DNA from: Gammaproteobacteria bacterium
GTDB taxonomy: Bacteria > Pseudomonadota > Gammaproteobacteria > JAJFKG01
Assembly: GCA_021773335.1 (NCBI GenBank)
Contig: JAJFKG010000021.1
Location: forward strand, 1-34,139
Length of the DNA stretch: 34,139 nucleotides
Direction: 5' to 3'
The position numbers and the translations under genes are program-made. A model generated the notes under the pieces. It searched no databases. It worked only from the letters and a program-made list of their open reading frames with translations, and was not told the DNA's origin. Positions 1 through 7,539 of the stretch are shown here, piece after piece. The stretch's first letter is position 1; each line of letters begins with the position of its first letter.

Positions 1-140
1 ACACAACGTGCTTGTTGTTCATCGAGCGGGGTGCATTCGAGTAGTTCTTTGAGCCTAGCCAGGTTATTTAAGGCGAGTCCCAATTCTAGGTGGCCGAGGA
101 CATCGGGATCGAGAGGGTAAGATTGCGGTAACTGTTCCAT
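1..140 (-). CDS. Partial unknown protein, N-terminal 46 residues
   Basis: An open frame runs leftwards from an ATG at 140 and leaves the window at base 1 with no stop. The start is well supported: AAAGGAG lies about 8 bases upstream of the ATG. The visible peptide begins MEQLPQSYPLDPDVLG and continues as a leucine-rich, probably helical segment (HLELGLALNNLARLKELLE). I do not recognise the family. It is divergent from the regulator gene at 411, and the two share an intergenic region carrying several inverted repeats, so the neighbouring regulator may control it. Function cannot be assigned from 46 residues. Confidence 0.6.
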   Translation of the reverse strand, partial: MEQLPQSYPLDPDVLGHLELGLALNNLARLKELLECTPLDEQQARC

Positions 141-233
141 AGTAGTAACTCCTTTGCTGTTGGCAATGCTTGTTAAGTTCAACTTATTATTAAGCTGTTT
201 TTAACCAAGAGGAGGGCATTTTATGCTAAAAAT

Positions 234-291
234 GGTTGTTTGGCAACCCTAATTAGGGTTATTTTTGTGAAATTAACCCCTTTTATGGTTA
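234..291. promoter_or_regulatory. Inverted-repeat array, candidate operator of the divergent regulator
   Basis: Three inverted repeats built from GGTT/AACC half-sites follow one another. They are GGTTG-N5-CAACC (234-248), the perfect 16-base palindrome AACCCTAATTAGGGTT (245-260) and TAACC-N8-GGTTA (274-291). They lie between the minus-strand gene starting at 140 and the XRE-type regulator at 411. A TAATAAT run (310-316) just downstream could be a -10 box. Clustered palindromes beside a helix-turn-helix gene suggest autoregulation. This is inference; no binding data are visible. Apart from this array I see nothing else in 141-410. Confidence 0.5.
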
Positions 292-410
292 TTTAGAGAA
301 AATTTCGCCTAATAATCAATGAGTAATCTAACTAGGATAATTTGTCGAAAAGTGGTATTATTACTGCCTATCAGCAATATACTGCTCTGTTGTTTAATAC
401 AAGGATTGTC

Positions 411-1091
411 ATGTTAAAGAGTACGATTAGCAGGAATATCTCTCTATTAATGGAGTATCATGACATACGCAGTGAAACCAAACTTGCTGAAGCAGCTAAT
501 ATTTCCCAAACAACACTGAATAAGCTTGTCTCTGGTACCACGAGTGATCCCCGTATCTCAACACTAAAACCGATAGCAAAATTTTTCAATATCACATTAG
601 ATTCGTTAATGAGTGAAAACCCTATTTTCGCTGATGAATTGCAACATAAGAAAGTTGAAAATCCTGCAGGTGCAACTCAATTGATTCCTCTAGTCTCTGA
701 GAGTGAGCTGCTAGATATTTATGAAACCCTTAGCTCACTGACACAAGATAATTGGCCAAGTTTCCCAATACCTAAACAAAACACTTCTAATTATTATGCT
801 ATGCTAACTACAAAAAAATTAGATAAACCATTTGAAAAAGCAAGGGTTCTAATTATAAAGAATGAGGATAAGCTACCTGATGATAGTTATTGCTTGCTAA
901 AACACATCGATTCAGATTCAGTATCTATAAAAAAGATTAAGGTAGTTGATGGTAAAAAATGGTTGTTTGCACTACAGAATGTCCCATCCCTAGAATTTGA
1001 CGAGGCCAAGTGGCAACCTTTAGGGACTATTGAAGCAGCTTTCTTAGATATGAGCAGTGATACATTTTTTCAAGCTGGAGATAAAAAATGA
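411..1091 (+). CDS. XRE-family regulator with LexA/S24-like C-terminal domain
   Basis: A 226-residue DNA-binding regulator. Residues 1-70 form an XRE-type helix-turn-helix (KLAEAANISQTTLNKLVSG is the turn and recognition helix). The C-terminal half ends in a GTIEAAF segment typical of the beta-fold of S24/LexA-like repressors. I cannot see a convincing Ser-Lys catalytic pair, so it may not self-cleave. A longer frame opens at a TTG at 342, but the ATG at 411 has AAGGA five bases upstream and starts directly at the HTH domain, so I chose it. It overlaps the ankyrin gene by 4 bases (ATGA), indicating one transcript with the ankyrin and transporter genes. The coding sequence is strongly AT-rich compared with the genes after 6.1 kb, which suggests transfer. 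Confidence 0.8.
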   Translation: MLKSTISRNISLLMEYHDIRSETKLAEAANISQTTLNKLVSGTTSDPRISTLKPIAKFFNITLDSLMSENPIFADELQHKKVENPAGATQLIPLVSESELLDIYETLSSLTQDNWPSFPIPKQNTSNYYAMLTTKKLDKPFEKARVLIIKNEDKLPDDSYCLLKHIDSDSVSIKKIKVVDGKKWLFALQNVPSLEFDEAKWQPLGTIEAAFLDMSSDTFFQAGDKK

Positions 1092-1738
1092 GCAAGGAAC
1101 TACTGAAAAAAGCACAAGAGCAAGATAGAAAATTAAAGCTTAATACGAAGCTTTGGGTGGCAGTTGAACACAATCAAGCTGAAAAAATTAACGAGCTATT
1201 AAATGAAGGTGCTACGCTCCATACAATCACTGGAAAATTTCTAAGACACTATGGTTTAGATGAAGACACGCCATTACACGTGGCAGCAAAACACGGATTT
1301 ACAGATATCGTAAAAATTCTTGTGCAACATGGTGCGGAGGTTAACGCTAGAAATCGATTAAAACAAACACCACTGCAATGGGCATCTTATTACGGGCATT
1401 TTGACACAGTAAAAGCCTTACTTGGCTTACATGCTGATATCAACCTAATAGATGAGGATGGTGACCCAGCCTTTACATGGGCTGCGAATCAAGGCCACCA
1501 AAAAATTGTTGATTATCTTATTGAGCAAGGCTCAGATCCGAAAAAAATAAGCCCAAAAGGGAATACAGCCTTACATTGGGTAGCGATTTCAGGCGAGATC
1601 AATATGGCGCAATACCTTATTAAGCTAGGTTGTAACCCCAACTTAAAAAATAATGAAGATAATACGCCCTTAGATTTAGCAATCGAAAATGGACATCCAG
1701 GAATGGTAAAATTTTTACTTGATTACCAGAATGACTAA
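1088..1738 (+). CDS. Ankyrin-repeat protein
   Basis: A 216-residue protein made almost wholly of ankyrin repeats. About five are clear from residue 57 on, each with the T/A-P/A-L-H/Q-x-A start and a GH..IV..L helix pair. A less regular one sits at the N-terminus (VAVEHNQAEKINELLNEGA). There is no signal peptide or membrane segment, so it is probably cytosolic and mediates protein-protein contacts. In Legionellales many ankyrin proteins are secreted effectors, but this one is locked into an operon between a repressor and a transporter. It overlaps the regulator by 4 bases and ends 2 bases before the transporter start, so a local regulatory or scaffold role is just as likely. I see no secretion signal that decides between these. 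Confidence 0.85.
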   Translation: MSKELLKKAQEQDRKLKLNTKLWVAVEHNQAEKINELLNEGATLHTITGKFLRHYGLDEDTPLHVAAKHGFTDIVKILVQHGAEVNARNRLKQTPLQWASYYGHFDTVKALLGLHADINLIDEDGDPAFTWAANQGHQKIVDYLIEQGSDPKKISPKGNTALHWVAISGEINMAQYLIKLGCNPNLKNNEDNTPLDLAIENGHPGMVKFLLDYQND

Positions 1739-1740
1739 AT

Positions 1741-3168
1741 ATGAGGATCACTACACCTTCAACTATCATTTTATTCAGATTTTTTTCGGCACTGCCTTTT
1801 GCAATATTCTATTCTTCTTTACAGCTTTATTTACTTGATATTGGATTTCAGAAAAACGCTGCTATTTCTTTGGTTGGGAGTGTTTTAGCCTTAAGTTTTG
1901 GGTTATCGCTTGTTGGTGGTTATCTTGCTAAACGTAGAATAAGTTACAGAGCGTTTTTTGTCTTTAGCATAATTTGCTCTGCTGCTGGTTGTTTTGCATT
2001 TGCAAGCCATCGAGAGAATATAACGTTGTGGTTAATCTGTTTATTTTTGCTAGGTAGCGTGGGTATCAATGTCAGCCTCAATATGATGTTGACTCAATAC
2101 TGTAATGTTGTCGAAAGTATAAGAGAAAAATGCTTCATTTGGCTCTATTTATTTCTAAACTTAGGTTATTTGGCCGGATACACGCTAGCGGGCTATTATG
2201 GCAGTATAGGCCAGTATTATAAACTATCGATTATTGTTTTGATAACAACTGTGTTTGTTTTAGGCATTCTTTTAATAACATGGAAGTCTCTAGATAAAAC
2301 AGAGCGGCATATTGATAAGTCTGCATCCCCTCTAAAAAATTTTGCTATAACGTCGCTAATAATGTTTGCTATTTATCTATTAATTAGATGGCTATTAAGT
2401 ATTTCACAGTTTACTAATATAGTTTTAATAGGTGGTTGGCTTTTTATATCGCTAAGCATGCTAATCAAATTAATTCGCCATTACTCTAGTAGAAAAAAGG
2501 AAGTCATCGTATTTTACATATTACTATTTGCTTCGTTGACCTTTTGGTCTGCGTATTTTTTGGCTCCAATGGCATTGATTGTTTTTATTCATCATCATGT
2601 GAACTTGGACATAATGGGCATAACGGTTGCTCCACAATGGGTACAAAATATTAATACAATCGTTATTGTCGTTGGCACATTTATTCTTGGTTCACAATCT
2701 AAAAAACTTCACCTACCTATATTTTCTTTAATAAAGCAGTTTTCTCTTGGCCTTGTGTCGCTTGGTATTGGATTTTTATTTTTAGTAGTCGGTATTATGG
2801 CAACAGCGCCAGGAAATAAAGTGGCCTTTTTCTGGGTTGTCTGTAGCTACGTTTTGCAAAGTGTCGGCGAGTTGCTTATTGGTCCGATCAGTTATTCGCT
2901 TATTGGCAGATTAATTCCTGTTGAGCACCAAAATATCATGATGGGTGTATGGGTTACATTATTAGGTGTGGCAAGTGCTATAGCAAGTAAGTTATCAATA
3001 TTTGCTCCTTACTCTGATACCCATTTATTGAGCGTGCTTCATCAATATAAAAATTTCTTTTCTTACATTGGGTTTGGAGTGATTACTATTTCTATATTTA
3101 TTTATACTATTAGCAAAAGAGCTTTTAAGCCTCGCTCTCAGCTGCAATCCGTTTCTGGTACTCGGTAA
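1741..3168 (+). CDS. POT/PTR2-like MFS transporter
   Basis: A 475-residue integral membrane protein with about 12 hydrophobic segments. Several signatures recall the proton-dependent oligopeptide transporter (POT/PTR2) branch of the major facilitator superfamily: an LTFWSAYF segment near 266-273, APQWVQNINTIVIV at 297-310, and SYVLQSVGELLIGP (369-382) followed by MMGVW (400-404). The first helix reads FRFFSALPFAIFYSS, so the ExxER motif used by classical POT carriers for proton coupling is absent. The substrate may therefore differ or the direction may be export. It starts 2 bases after the ankyrin stop, and its last 44 bases overlap the 3' end of the convergent dehydrogenase gene. With the ligase next door, transport of a peptide- or opine-like product is the natural inference. 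A generic MFS label would be the safe one. Confidence 0.78.
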   Translation: MRITTPSTIILFRFFSALPFAIFYSSLQLYLLDIGFQKNAAISLVGSVLALSFGLSLVGGYLAKRRISYRAFFVFSIICSAAGCFAFASHRENITLWLICLFLLGSVGINVSLNMMLTQYCNVVESIREKCFIWLYLFLNLGYLAGYTLAGYYGSIGQYYKLSIIVLITTVFVLGILLITWKSLDKTERHIDKSASPLKNFAITSLIMFAIYLLIRWLLSISQFTNIVLIGGWLFISLSMLIKLIRHYSSRKKEVIVFYILLFASLTFWSAYFLAPMALIVFIHHHVNLDIMGITVAPQWVQNINTIVIVVGTFILGSQSKKLHLPIFSLIKQFSLGLVSLGIGFLFLVVGIMATAPGNKVAFFWVVCSYVLQSVGELLIGPISYSLIGRLIPVEHQNIMMGVWVTLLGVASAIASKLSIFAPYSDTHLLSVLHQYKNFFSYIGFGVITISIFIYTISKRAFKPRSQLQSVSGTR

Positions 3169-4222
3169 TCTTCTTATCTATAACAATACCTTTGTTAATA
3201 ACAATAGCATTTCTAATATAAGCAGCACAAGCAGAGTTTTTTCCTTTAGCATGAAGTTCGTTGAGTACGAGCAATAATTTTTCCGATATAGGGATAGAAA
3301 TATCCTGCCACTGTAGTGCAGGAATATTTTCTACCGCATAATAATAATTTTCACCAATTCTAATAATTGGTTTGTCTATGGTTGTTGCGCAGGCAAAATC
3401 AAAGCCCATATGATCATCACAGCTAATATCAATAATCAATTTATTTTGAAAGTAATTAAGATCATGGCAGGTTAAAAACAGATAAGGGTTTAATACATCT
3501 TGCATGACGCCATTTATGATGATATCAAAATCACGCAAAATATAGTTTAAGGGCTTTTCGTCAATGGCTAAAAAACTATTTCCTCTTGTCACTATTTTAC
3601 GGTAGCTGATTTCTGCCTTTTTATCAGTAATAATGGAAGGTGAGCGTCTTGAGAAAACTGTGATATCAGAAAACCCCAACATTAGTAGTCTAGTCACAGC
3701 CCCGTTACTTACCGCACCGTAAGTAATAACTGCTATTTTTGCATCTTTAGAATGCGTGATGGGAGTTGAGCCAAGAGCATGCTTTACGCCAAGATAGCCA
3801 GCCATAAAGTTATTTTTAAAAAATAAATGCTGCTTAGTCTTATCCGTTGTGAGTGTGTACATTTCTTCCATTGCAATGAGAGTGAGGCTTCTTTTAACTG
3901 CAATTCTGGTTATTTCTAATTGCTGTACAGCATGACACCATCCAATAATCGTAGCGCCTTTTTTAACATAAGATAAATCTTTTGGTGTGGGTTTTAATAC
4001 AAATATCACATCGGCTGTTTCTAATAAAGTATTTCTGGGTAATACGCGAAAGCCAGCTGTTATCAGTGTTTCATTAGTTTCACCAAATAATTTCGCATAA
4101 CCATTTTGTGCGACTATATTTTCTTTATCAATGTGAGGGAAATGAATAGGGTGGATAGGGATTCGTTTATCCAGAGGATTAAGTGACTCTAAAATAGCGA
4201 TTAGAGGGCCACTCGTTTTCAT
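3125..4222 (-). CDS. Alanine dehydrogenase / N5-(carboxyethyl)ornithine synthase-family protein
   Basis: 365 residues of the AlaDH/PNT-type fold. The N-terminal substrate domain contains IIGWCHAVQ (92-100) and FFKNNFMAGYLGVKHAL (134-150). A Rossmann segment KIAVITYGAVSNGAV (162-176) follows, then IIDISCDDHMGFDFA (263-277) and YYYAVENIPALQW (293-305). This last set is characteristic of the branch containing N5-(carboxyethyl)ornithine synthase, which reductively joins pyruvate to an amino-acid side-chain amine, rather than of catabolic alanine dehydrogenase. It may instead be a saccharopine-type dehydrogenase. The start overlaps the upstream ATP-grasp stop by 4 bases, so the two are co-translated. 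No signal peptide is present, so it is cytosolic. The reductive-amination role is inferred from family resemblance. Confidence 0.75.
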   Translation of the reverse strand: MKTSGPLIAILESLNPLDKRIPIHPIHFPHIDKENIVAQNGYAKLFGETNETLITAGFRVLPRNTLLETADVIFVLKPTPKDLSYVKKGATIIGWCHAVQQLEITRIAVKRSLTLIAMEEMYTLTTDKTKQHLFFKNNFMAGYLGVKHALGSTPITHSKDAKIAVITYGAVSNGAVTRLLMLGFSDITVFSRRSPSIITDKKAEISYRKIVTRGNSFLAIDEKPLNYILRDFDIIINGVMQDVLNPYLFLTCHDLNYFQNKLIIDISCDDHMGFDFACATTIDKPIIRIGENYYYAVENIPALQWQDISIPISEKLLLVLNELHAKGKNSACAAYIRNAIVINKGIVIDKKITEYQKRIAAESEA

Positions 4223-5499
4223 GATGACGTTACGCTCTCACTTTCAATTTTTTGTGCTTCCATCACTGTGAACATATTCTTTTCCAATGTTCTAATATAC
4301 TGCATATCAGAGAAAATAACCGATTTATCTGGATGTGATAGGTAAATCATGCCGGGAGACGTTTTGTAGTCTGCCGTGGTAGATAACATGCCGCCTAGCT
4401 TGACCGCAAGCTTCATGTCAAAAAATGATTTGCATGATTGAATTTTTTCAAGGTGATGAATAGACGTAACTACGCCAGCATGGTTTGACATCATAAATAA
4501 GGCTAGCAAGGGTTGTTTTACCTGATAAACGAGTTTACATTGCTGTTTGAATTTTTCGGGATCAGCATATGCGGTGACTGTCATGAGTGCTTGAGGTGTG
4601 GATATACACTGAGCGAGCAAAGGAAACGGCAAATTTGCGCCCATCAGTCTAGCACCAAGCTCGACTAAGAAGCAGCCTTTATTATTTTTAATGATTTCAA
4701 CATGGGCTGGCCCATACTTTACACCAAGCGCAGTTATTACATCCATTGCATAATCGACTACCTCTTTATGAACCAAGGGATCATAATCAACGATAGTTGC
4801 TGTATCATATATCTGTTCGCCACTTGTTCGTTGTAGTCTCGTATATTGCCAAAGCTCACATAACTTATGTTGTCCACCATAACTGACAGTATTAATTACG
4901 TACTCTTCGCCTTCAATGTAGTGTTGCAGTAAAACCTTATTGTTTTTAAAGCCAAGCATATTTATTTTTGTAGAAAAAATATCTAGACAGGCGGTCTCAA
5001 CATCTTGCAGACTTTGACATATTTTTACACCTTCACCACCAGCACTATTTAGTGGCTTTACAACTAGTTTTTTACCGTTCCGTGCAGAAGCCCATGTAAG
5101 TGCTCCATCAAGTGTTGAAGCACAGAAACTGGGTATGTTATTCATCCCCTCAGATTTTATTATCACTGACATAAGGTGCTTATCTCTGCGACAAGCACTT
5201 AGCGTCGTGCCATTACTGAAAACACCTAATGTTTCGGCAAGTGAGTCGGCAAGTTCAATGCCACACTCAGCACCAGGTATAACAAAGCGTGGCCGATAGG
5301 CACTTAGTTTTGTTGCTAGTGCGTTTATAGGGCCTTCATACACGTAGCTGGCACAGTAATCACTTGACTTATACGTGTGGGCATAAACCTTGGGAATAGT
5401 TGGTTGACTGTGAACATGAATACAGGAAAAACCTTGCTTTGAAAATTCTGCGGCTAATCCGGCCCCTGTTGAATAGCCATCCACAATTACACAAAACAA
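4219..5499 (-). CDS. ATP-grasp ligase, L-amino-acid ligase type
   Basis: A cytosolic carboxylate-amine ligase of about 426 residues. It opens with a nucleotide-fold strand (FCVIVDGYSTG). The ATP-grasp core has KPLNSAGGEG (148-157) for ATP binding, a QHYIEGEEYVINT strand, and VELGARLMGA (279-288) supplying metal/phosphate ligands. A C-terminal segment with SPGMIYLSH and IRTLE resembles the terminal domain of dipeptide-forming L-amino-acid ligases (BacD-like). An in-frame ATG exists at 5547, but it has no ribosome site. The TTG at 5499 has AAGAGGAG eight bases upstream and lands exactly at the fold start, so I chose it. The gene overlaps the CEOS-like gene by 4 bases. Likely reaction: ATP-dependent amide bond formation; the substrates are unknown. 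Confidence 0.8.
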   Translation of the reverse strand: MFCVIVDGYSTGAGLAAEFSKQGFSCIHVHSQPTIPKVYAHTYKSSDYCASYVYEGPINALATKLSAYRPRFVIPGAECGIELADSLAETLGVFSNGTTLSACRRDKHLMSVIIKSEGMNNIPSFCASTLDGALTWASARNGKKLVVKPLNSAGGEGVKICQSLQDVETACLDIFSTKINMLGFKNNKVLLQHYIEGEEYVINTVSYGGQHKLCELWQYTRLQRTSGEQIYDTATIVDYDPLVHKEVVDYAMDVITALGVKYGPAHVEIIKNNKGCFLVELGARLMGANLPFPLLAQCISTPQALMTVTAYADPEKFKQQCKLVYQVKQPLLALFMMSNHAGVVTSIHHLEKIQSCKSFFDMKLAVKLGGMLSTTADYKTSPGMIYLSHPDKSVIFSDMQYIRTLEKNMFTVMEAQKIESESVTSS

Positions 5500-5827
5500 A
5501 TTTGCAGCTCCTCTTATCTGTCGTAGCGCTATGTAAGTATGAAACATACAAGATCTTGTTATCGAGTTCTAAGTAAGTAAGAATGAATAATAATATTTGT
5601 TAAAACAGAATGTTACAAGAGGCTTGTTGTTATTGTTATTAGAGAAATTAATATACACTAATGCTTTTCTAGGGTAAAGGATATATGTCATTTTTTGAGC
5701 AAAAATACACTCAAATTGCTAAGTCATACAACCTGTATTACATAAGGGTTTCGCCGACGACATCTTCTCCGCCGTCCACCAATCATTACCCCTCATTTCG
5801 CTTGCTAACGCCAAGAGGAGAAATGCC
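5500..5827. other. Island edge with abrupt base-composition change
   Basis: Between the ATP-grasp start and about 5745 the DNA is very AT-rich, like the block to its left. At about 5745 it turns abruptly GC-richer (TTTCGCCGACGACATC and onward). This looks like the joint between the accessory block and the resident chromosome. A 51-codon frame (5685-5840) crosses the joint and is listed separately. I see no tRNA, IS end or obvious direct repeat here. Confidence 0.4.
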
Positions 5828-5840
5828 ATGTCAAATCTAA
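5685..5840 (+). CDS. Small ORF spanning the island joint, doubtful
   Basis: A 51-codon frame starts at an ATG with AAAGG a few bases upstream. The peptide starts MSFFEQKYTQIAKSYNLYYIR and then becomes a Ser/Pro/Thr-rich tail. The first third lies in AT-rich DNA and the rest in the GC-richer flank. It is therefore more likely a chimeric frame created by an insertion or deletion than an old gene. It overlaps the next small frame. No family recognised. Confidence 0.2.
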   Translation: MSFFEQKYTQIAKSYNLYYIRVSPTTSSPPSTNHYPSFRLLTPRGEMPCQI

Positions 5841-5914
5841 AAGAAACGAAGCATGCCCAACGGTTTAATCACGTTCGTGATGATGAGTGCGGCAGTCTGT
5901 CCCAAAATTTTTGA
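5828..5914 (+). pseudogene. 28-codon gene-start remnant
   Basis: A very short frame with a textbook ribosome site (AAGAGGAG, seven bases before the ATG) encodes MSNLKETKHAQRFNHVRDD and nine more residues before a stop. A strong start signal followed by an early stop suggests the 5' end of a gene that has lost its body. The HAQRF..VRDD pattern vaguely recalls the N-terminus of MntR-type metalloregulators. That resemblance is weak and offered only as a lead. Confidence 0.25.
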
Positions 5915-6019
5915 TTGTGAACCACACTAGCGCCCATGTATTCAGTTTCAGTATTACAGAAAACAGTATTTACGTATGCAGCCAAGCCAGGTGTCGAAGC
6001 GAGATGATTTTGATGCTAA

Positions 6020-6075
6020 TGAGTACCCGCACGTGCACAAGCCCGGGTTTAAGCCCGGGGCAGGCGATGGACTCA
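6020..6075 (+). other. GC-rich nested hairpin upstream of mpl
   Basis: TGAGT (6020-6024) can pair with ACTCA (6071-6075). Inside lie a GCACGTGC palindrome and a GCCCGGG / AAGCCCGGG repeat able to form a 6-7 pair hairpin around TTAA. The DNA stands out from its surroundings by its GC content. It ends about 45 bases before the likely mpl -10 box, so it need not be in the mpl transcript. It could be the end of an older transcript or a decayed repeat. Function unknown. Confidence 0.3.
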
Positions 6076-6110
6076 CAGCCAACCGTGTAGGATTACCAAC
6101 AGTTCCTAAT

Positions 6111-6124
6111 ATTTTTGCTATAAT
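6111..6124 (+). promoter_or_regulatory. Extended -10 promoter of mpl
   Basis: TGCTATAAT (6116-6124) is a perfect extended -10 element, 29 bases before the mpl ATG. No good -35 hexamer is present at the right distance, which is usual for extended -10 promoters. It would give a leader of about 20-25 bases. Confidence 0.5.
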
Positions 6125-6153
6125 CCCTCTTATTAAAAAAGCGAGTAAAAATT

Positions 6154-7539
6154 ATGCGCATTCATATTTTAGGGATTTGTGGGACATTCATGGCTGGGAT
6201 TGCTTGTTTGGCAAAGCAGTTGGGACATGAGGTGAGTGGCTGCGACGAAAGCGTTTATCCGCCCATGAGTACGCAATTGCAAGAGCAAGGGATCAAATTA
6301 GTGCAGGGTTTTGCGGCGCAACAGTTAGATCCCGAGCCGGATATCGTGATCGTTGGTAATGCGATGACACGTGGCAAGGCGGTGGTTGAAGCCATGCTCG
6401 ATCGTGGGATCCCTTATACCTCAGGCCCACAGTGGTTAGCCGAACATGTGTTGCAAGGGCGTTGGGTGTTAGCTGTTGCAGGTACGCACGGCAAAACCAC
6501 CACAAGTAGTATGCTCGCTTGGGTATTAGACCGTGCGAAGTTAACACCGGGCTTTTTGATTGGTGGTATTCCGGAAAATTTTCACGTGTCGGCACGATTA
6601 GGTGATGCGCCTTTTTTCGTGATCGAAGCGGATGAATATGATAGTGCTTTTTTCGATAAACGATCCAAGTTTATTCATTATCGACCGCGTACATTAATCC
6701 TCAATAATCTTGAGTACGATCATGCGGATATTTTTCCTGATTTAGCGGCTATTCAACGTCAATTCCATCATTTAATTCGCACAGTGCCCAACAATGGCCT
6801 TGTTGTTGCCCCCCAAGCGGATAAAGCGATTGCAACGGTGCTTGAACAAGGTTGTTGGACACCAATAGAATATATCGGCGATGACGATACCCATTGGCGG
6901 GTCGAATTGAACGAGCAGGATGGCAGTCACTTTACGGTCTTTTGCGAAGAGAAAAATATGGGCGAAGTATGTTGGCAATTATTAGGTATGCATAATGTTT
7001 ATAACGCGCTGGTTACAATAGCTGCGGCGCGCCATGCGGGTGTGCCGGTCAATGTCAGTATTGAAGCATTAACCTCATTTAAAAATGTCAAACGACGTTT
7101 GGAGTTGATTGGTAATGTCGCGGGCATACGGGTGTATGATGATTTTGCCCATCATCCGACAGCCGTGGCATCGACGTTGGCAGGCTTACGCGCGCATGTG
7201 GGCAATGAACGTATCATTGCGGTGCTGGAGTTTGGTTCTTATTCGATGCGGAATGATGTGCATGGTGATGCCTTTGCACCCGCACTCGCGCGAGCGGATG
7301 AAGTGATACTTGCGCAATTAAAATCATCTGAGCATGCGCCGGATCTGCAGGCGATGGTGGCGAAATTTTCACAGCCAACTCAAGTTTGTCACGATGTAAA
7401 TCAATTAGTTACAAATCTAGCTAAGCAAGTCCAGCCGGGGGATCATATACTTATAATGTCAAACACCGGTTTTGGTGGTGTGCATGCCAAATTGTTGGAT
7501 GCGCTTACATCCATTCATCAACAGGAGATGGCGCAATGA
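6154..7539 (+). CDS. mpl: UDP-MurNAc:L-Ala-gamma-D-Glu-meso-DAP ligase
   Basis: 461 residues, close to the roughly 457 of E. coli Mpl. It joins the recycled murein tripeptide directly to UDP-N-acetylmuramate in the cytosol, feeding peptidoglycan recycling. It shows the Mur-ligase order: an N-terminal nucleotide-binding domain (HILGICGTFMAG, residues 4-15), the central ATP loop GTHGKTTT (110-117), an EADEYDSAFFDKRSKF segment typical of Mpl, NNLEYDHADIF, and a C-terminal domain with RRLELIG and DDFAHHPTA. Mpl-specific motifs separate it from MurC. The ribosome site is weak (GCGAG). The next frame overlaps its stop codon (ATGA), so they are probably co-translated. Base composition returns here to the chromosomal norm. 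Confidence 0.95.
   Translation: MRIHILGICGTFMAGIACLAKQLGHEVSGCDESVYPPMSTQLQEQGIKLVQGFAAQQLDPEPDIVIVGNAMTRGKAVVEAMLDRGIPYTSGPQWLAEHVLQGRWVLAVAGTHGKTTTSSMLAWVLDRAKLTPGFLIGGIPENFHVSARLGDAPFFVIEADEYDSAFFDKRSKFIHYRPRTLILNNLEYDHADIFPDLAAIQRQFHHLIRTVPNNGLVVAPQADKAIATVLEQGCWTPIEYIGDDDTHWRVELNEQDGSHFTVFCEEKNMGEVCWQLLGMHNVYNALVTIAAARHAGVPVNVSIEALTSFKNVKRRLELIGNVAGIRVYDDFAHHPTAVASTLAGLRAHVGNERIIAVLEFGSYSMRNDVHGDAFAPALARADEVILAQLKSSEHAPDLQAMVAKFSQPTQVCHDVNQLVTNLAKQVQPGDHILIMSNTGFGGVHAKLLDALTSIHQQEMAQ

Noticed and set aside
342..410. TTG-initiated N-terminal extension of the XRE regulator
   Set aside because: No ribosome site, and the extension precedes the HTH domain without similarity; the ATG at 411 has AAGGA at the right distance.
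5369..5551. 60-codon minus-strand frame at the ATP-grasp start
   Set aside because: Alternative frame of the ATP-grasp gene with no features of its own.
5976..6230. 84-codon plus-strand frame overlapping the start of mpl
   Set aside because: It runs through the GC-rich hairpin and 77 bases into mpl in another frame, has no ribosome site, and its composition looks non-coding.
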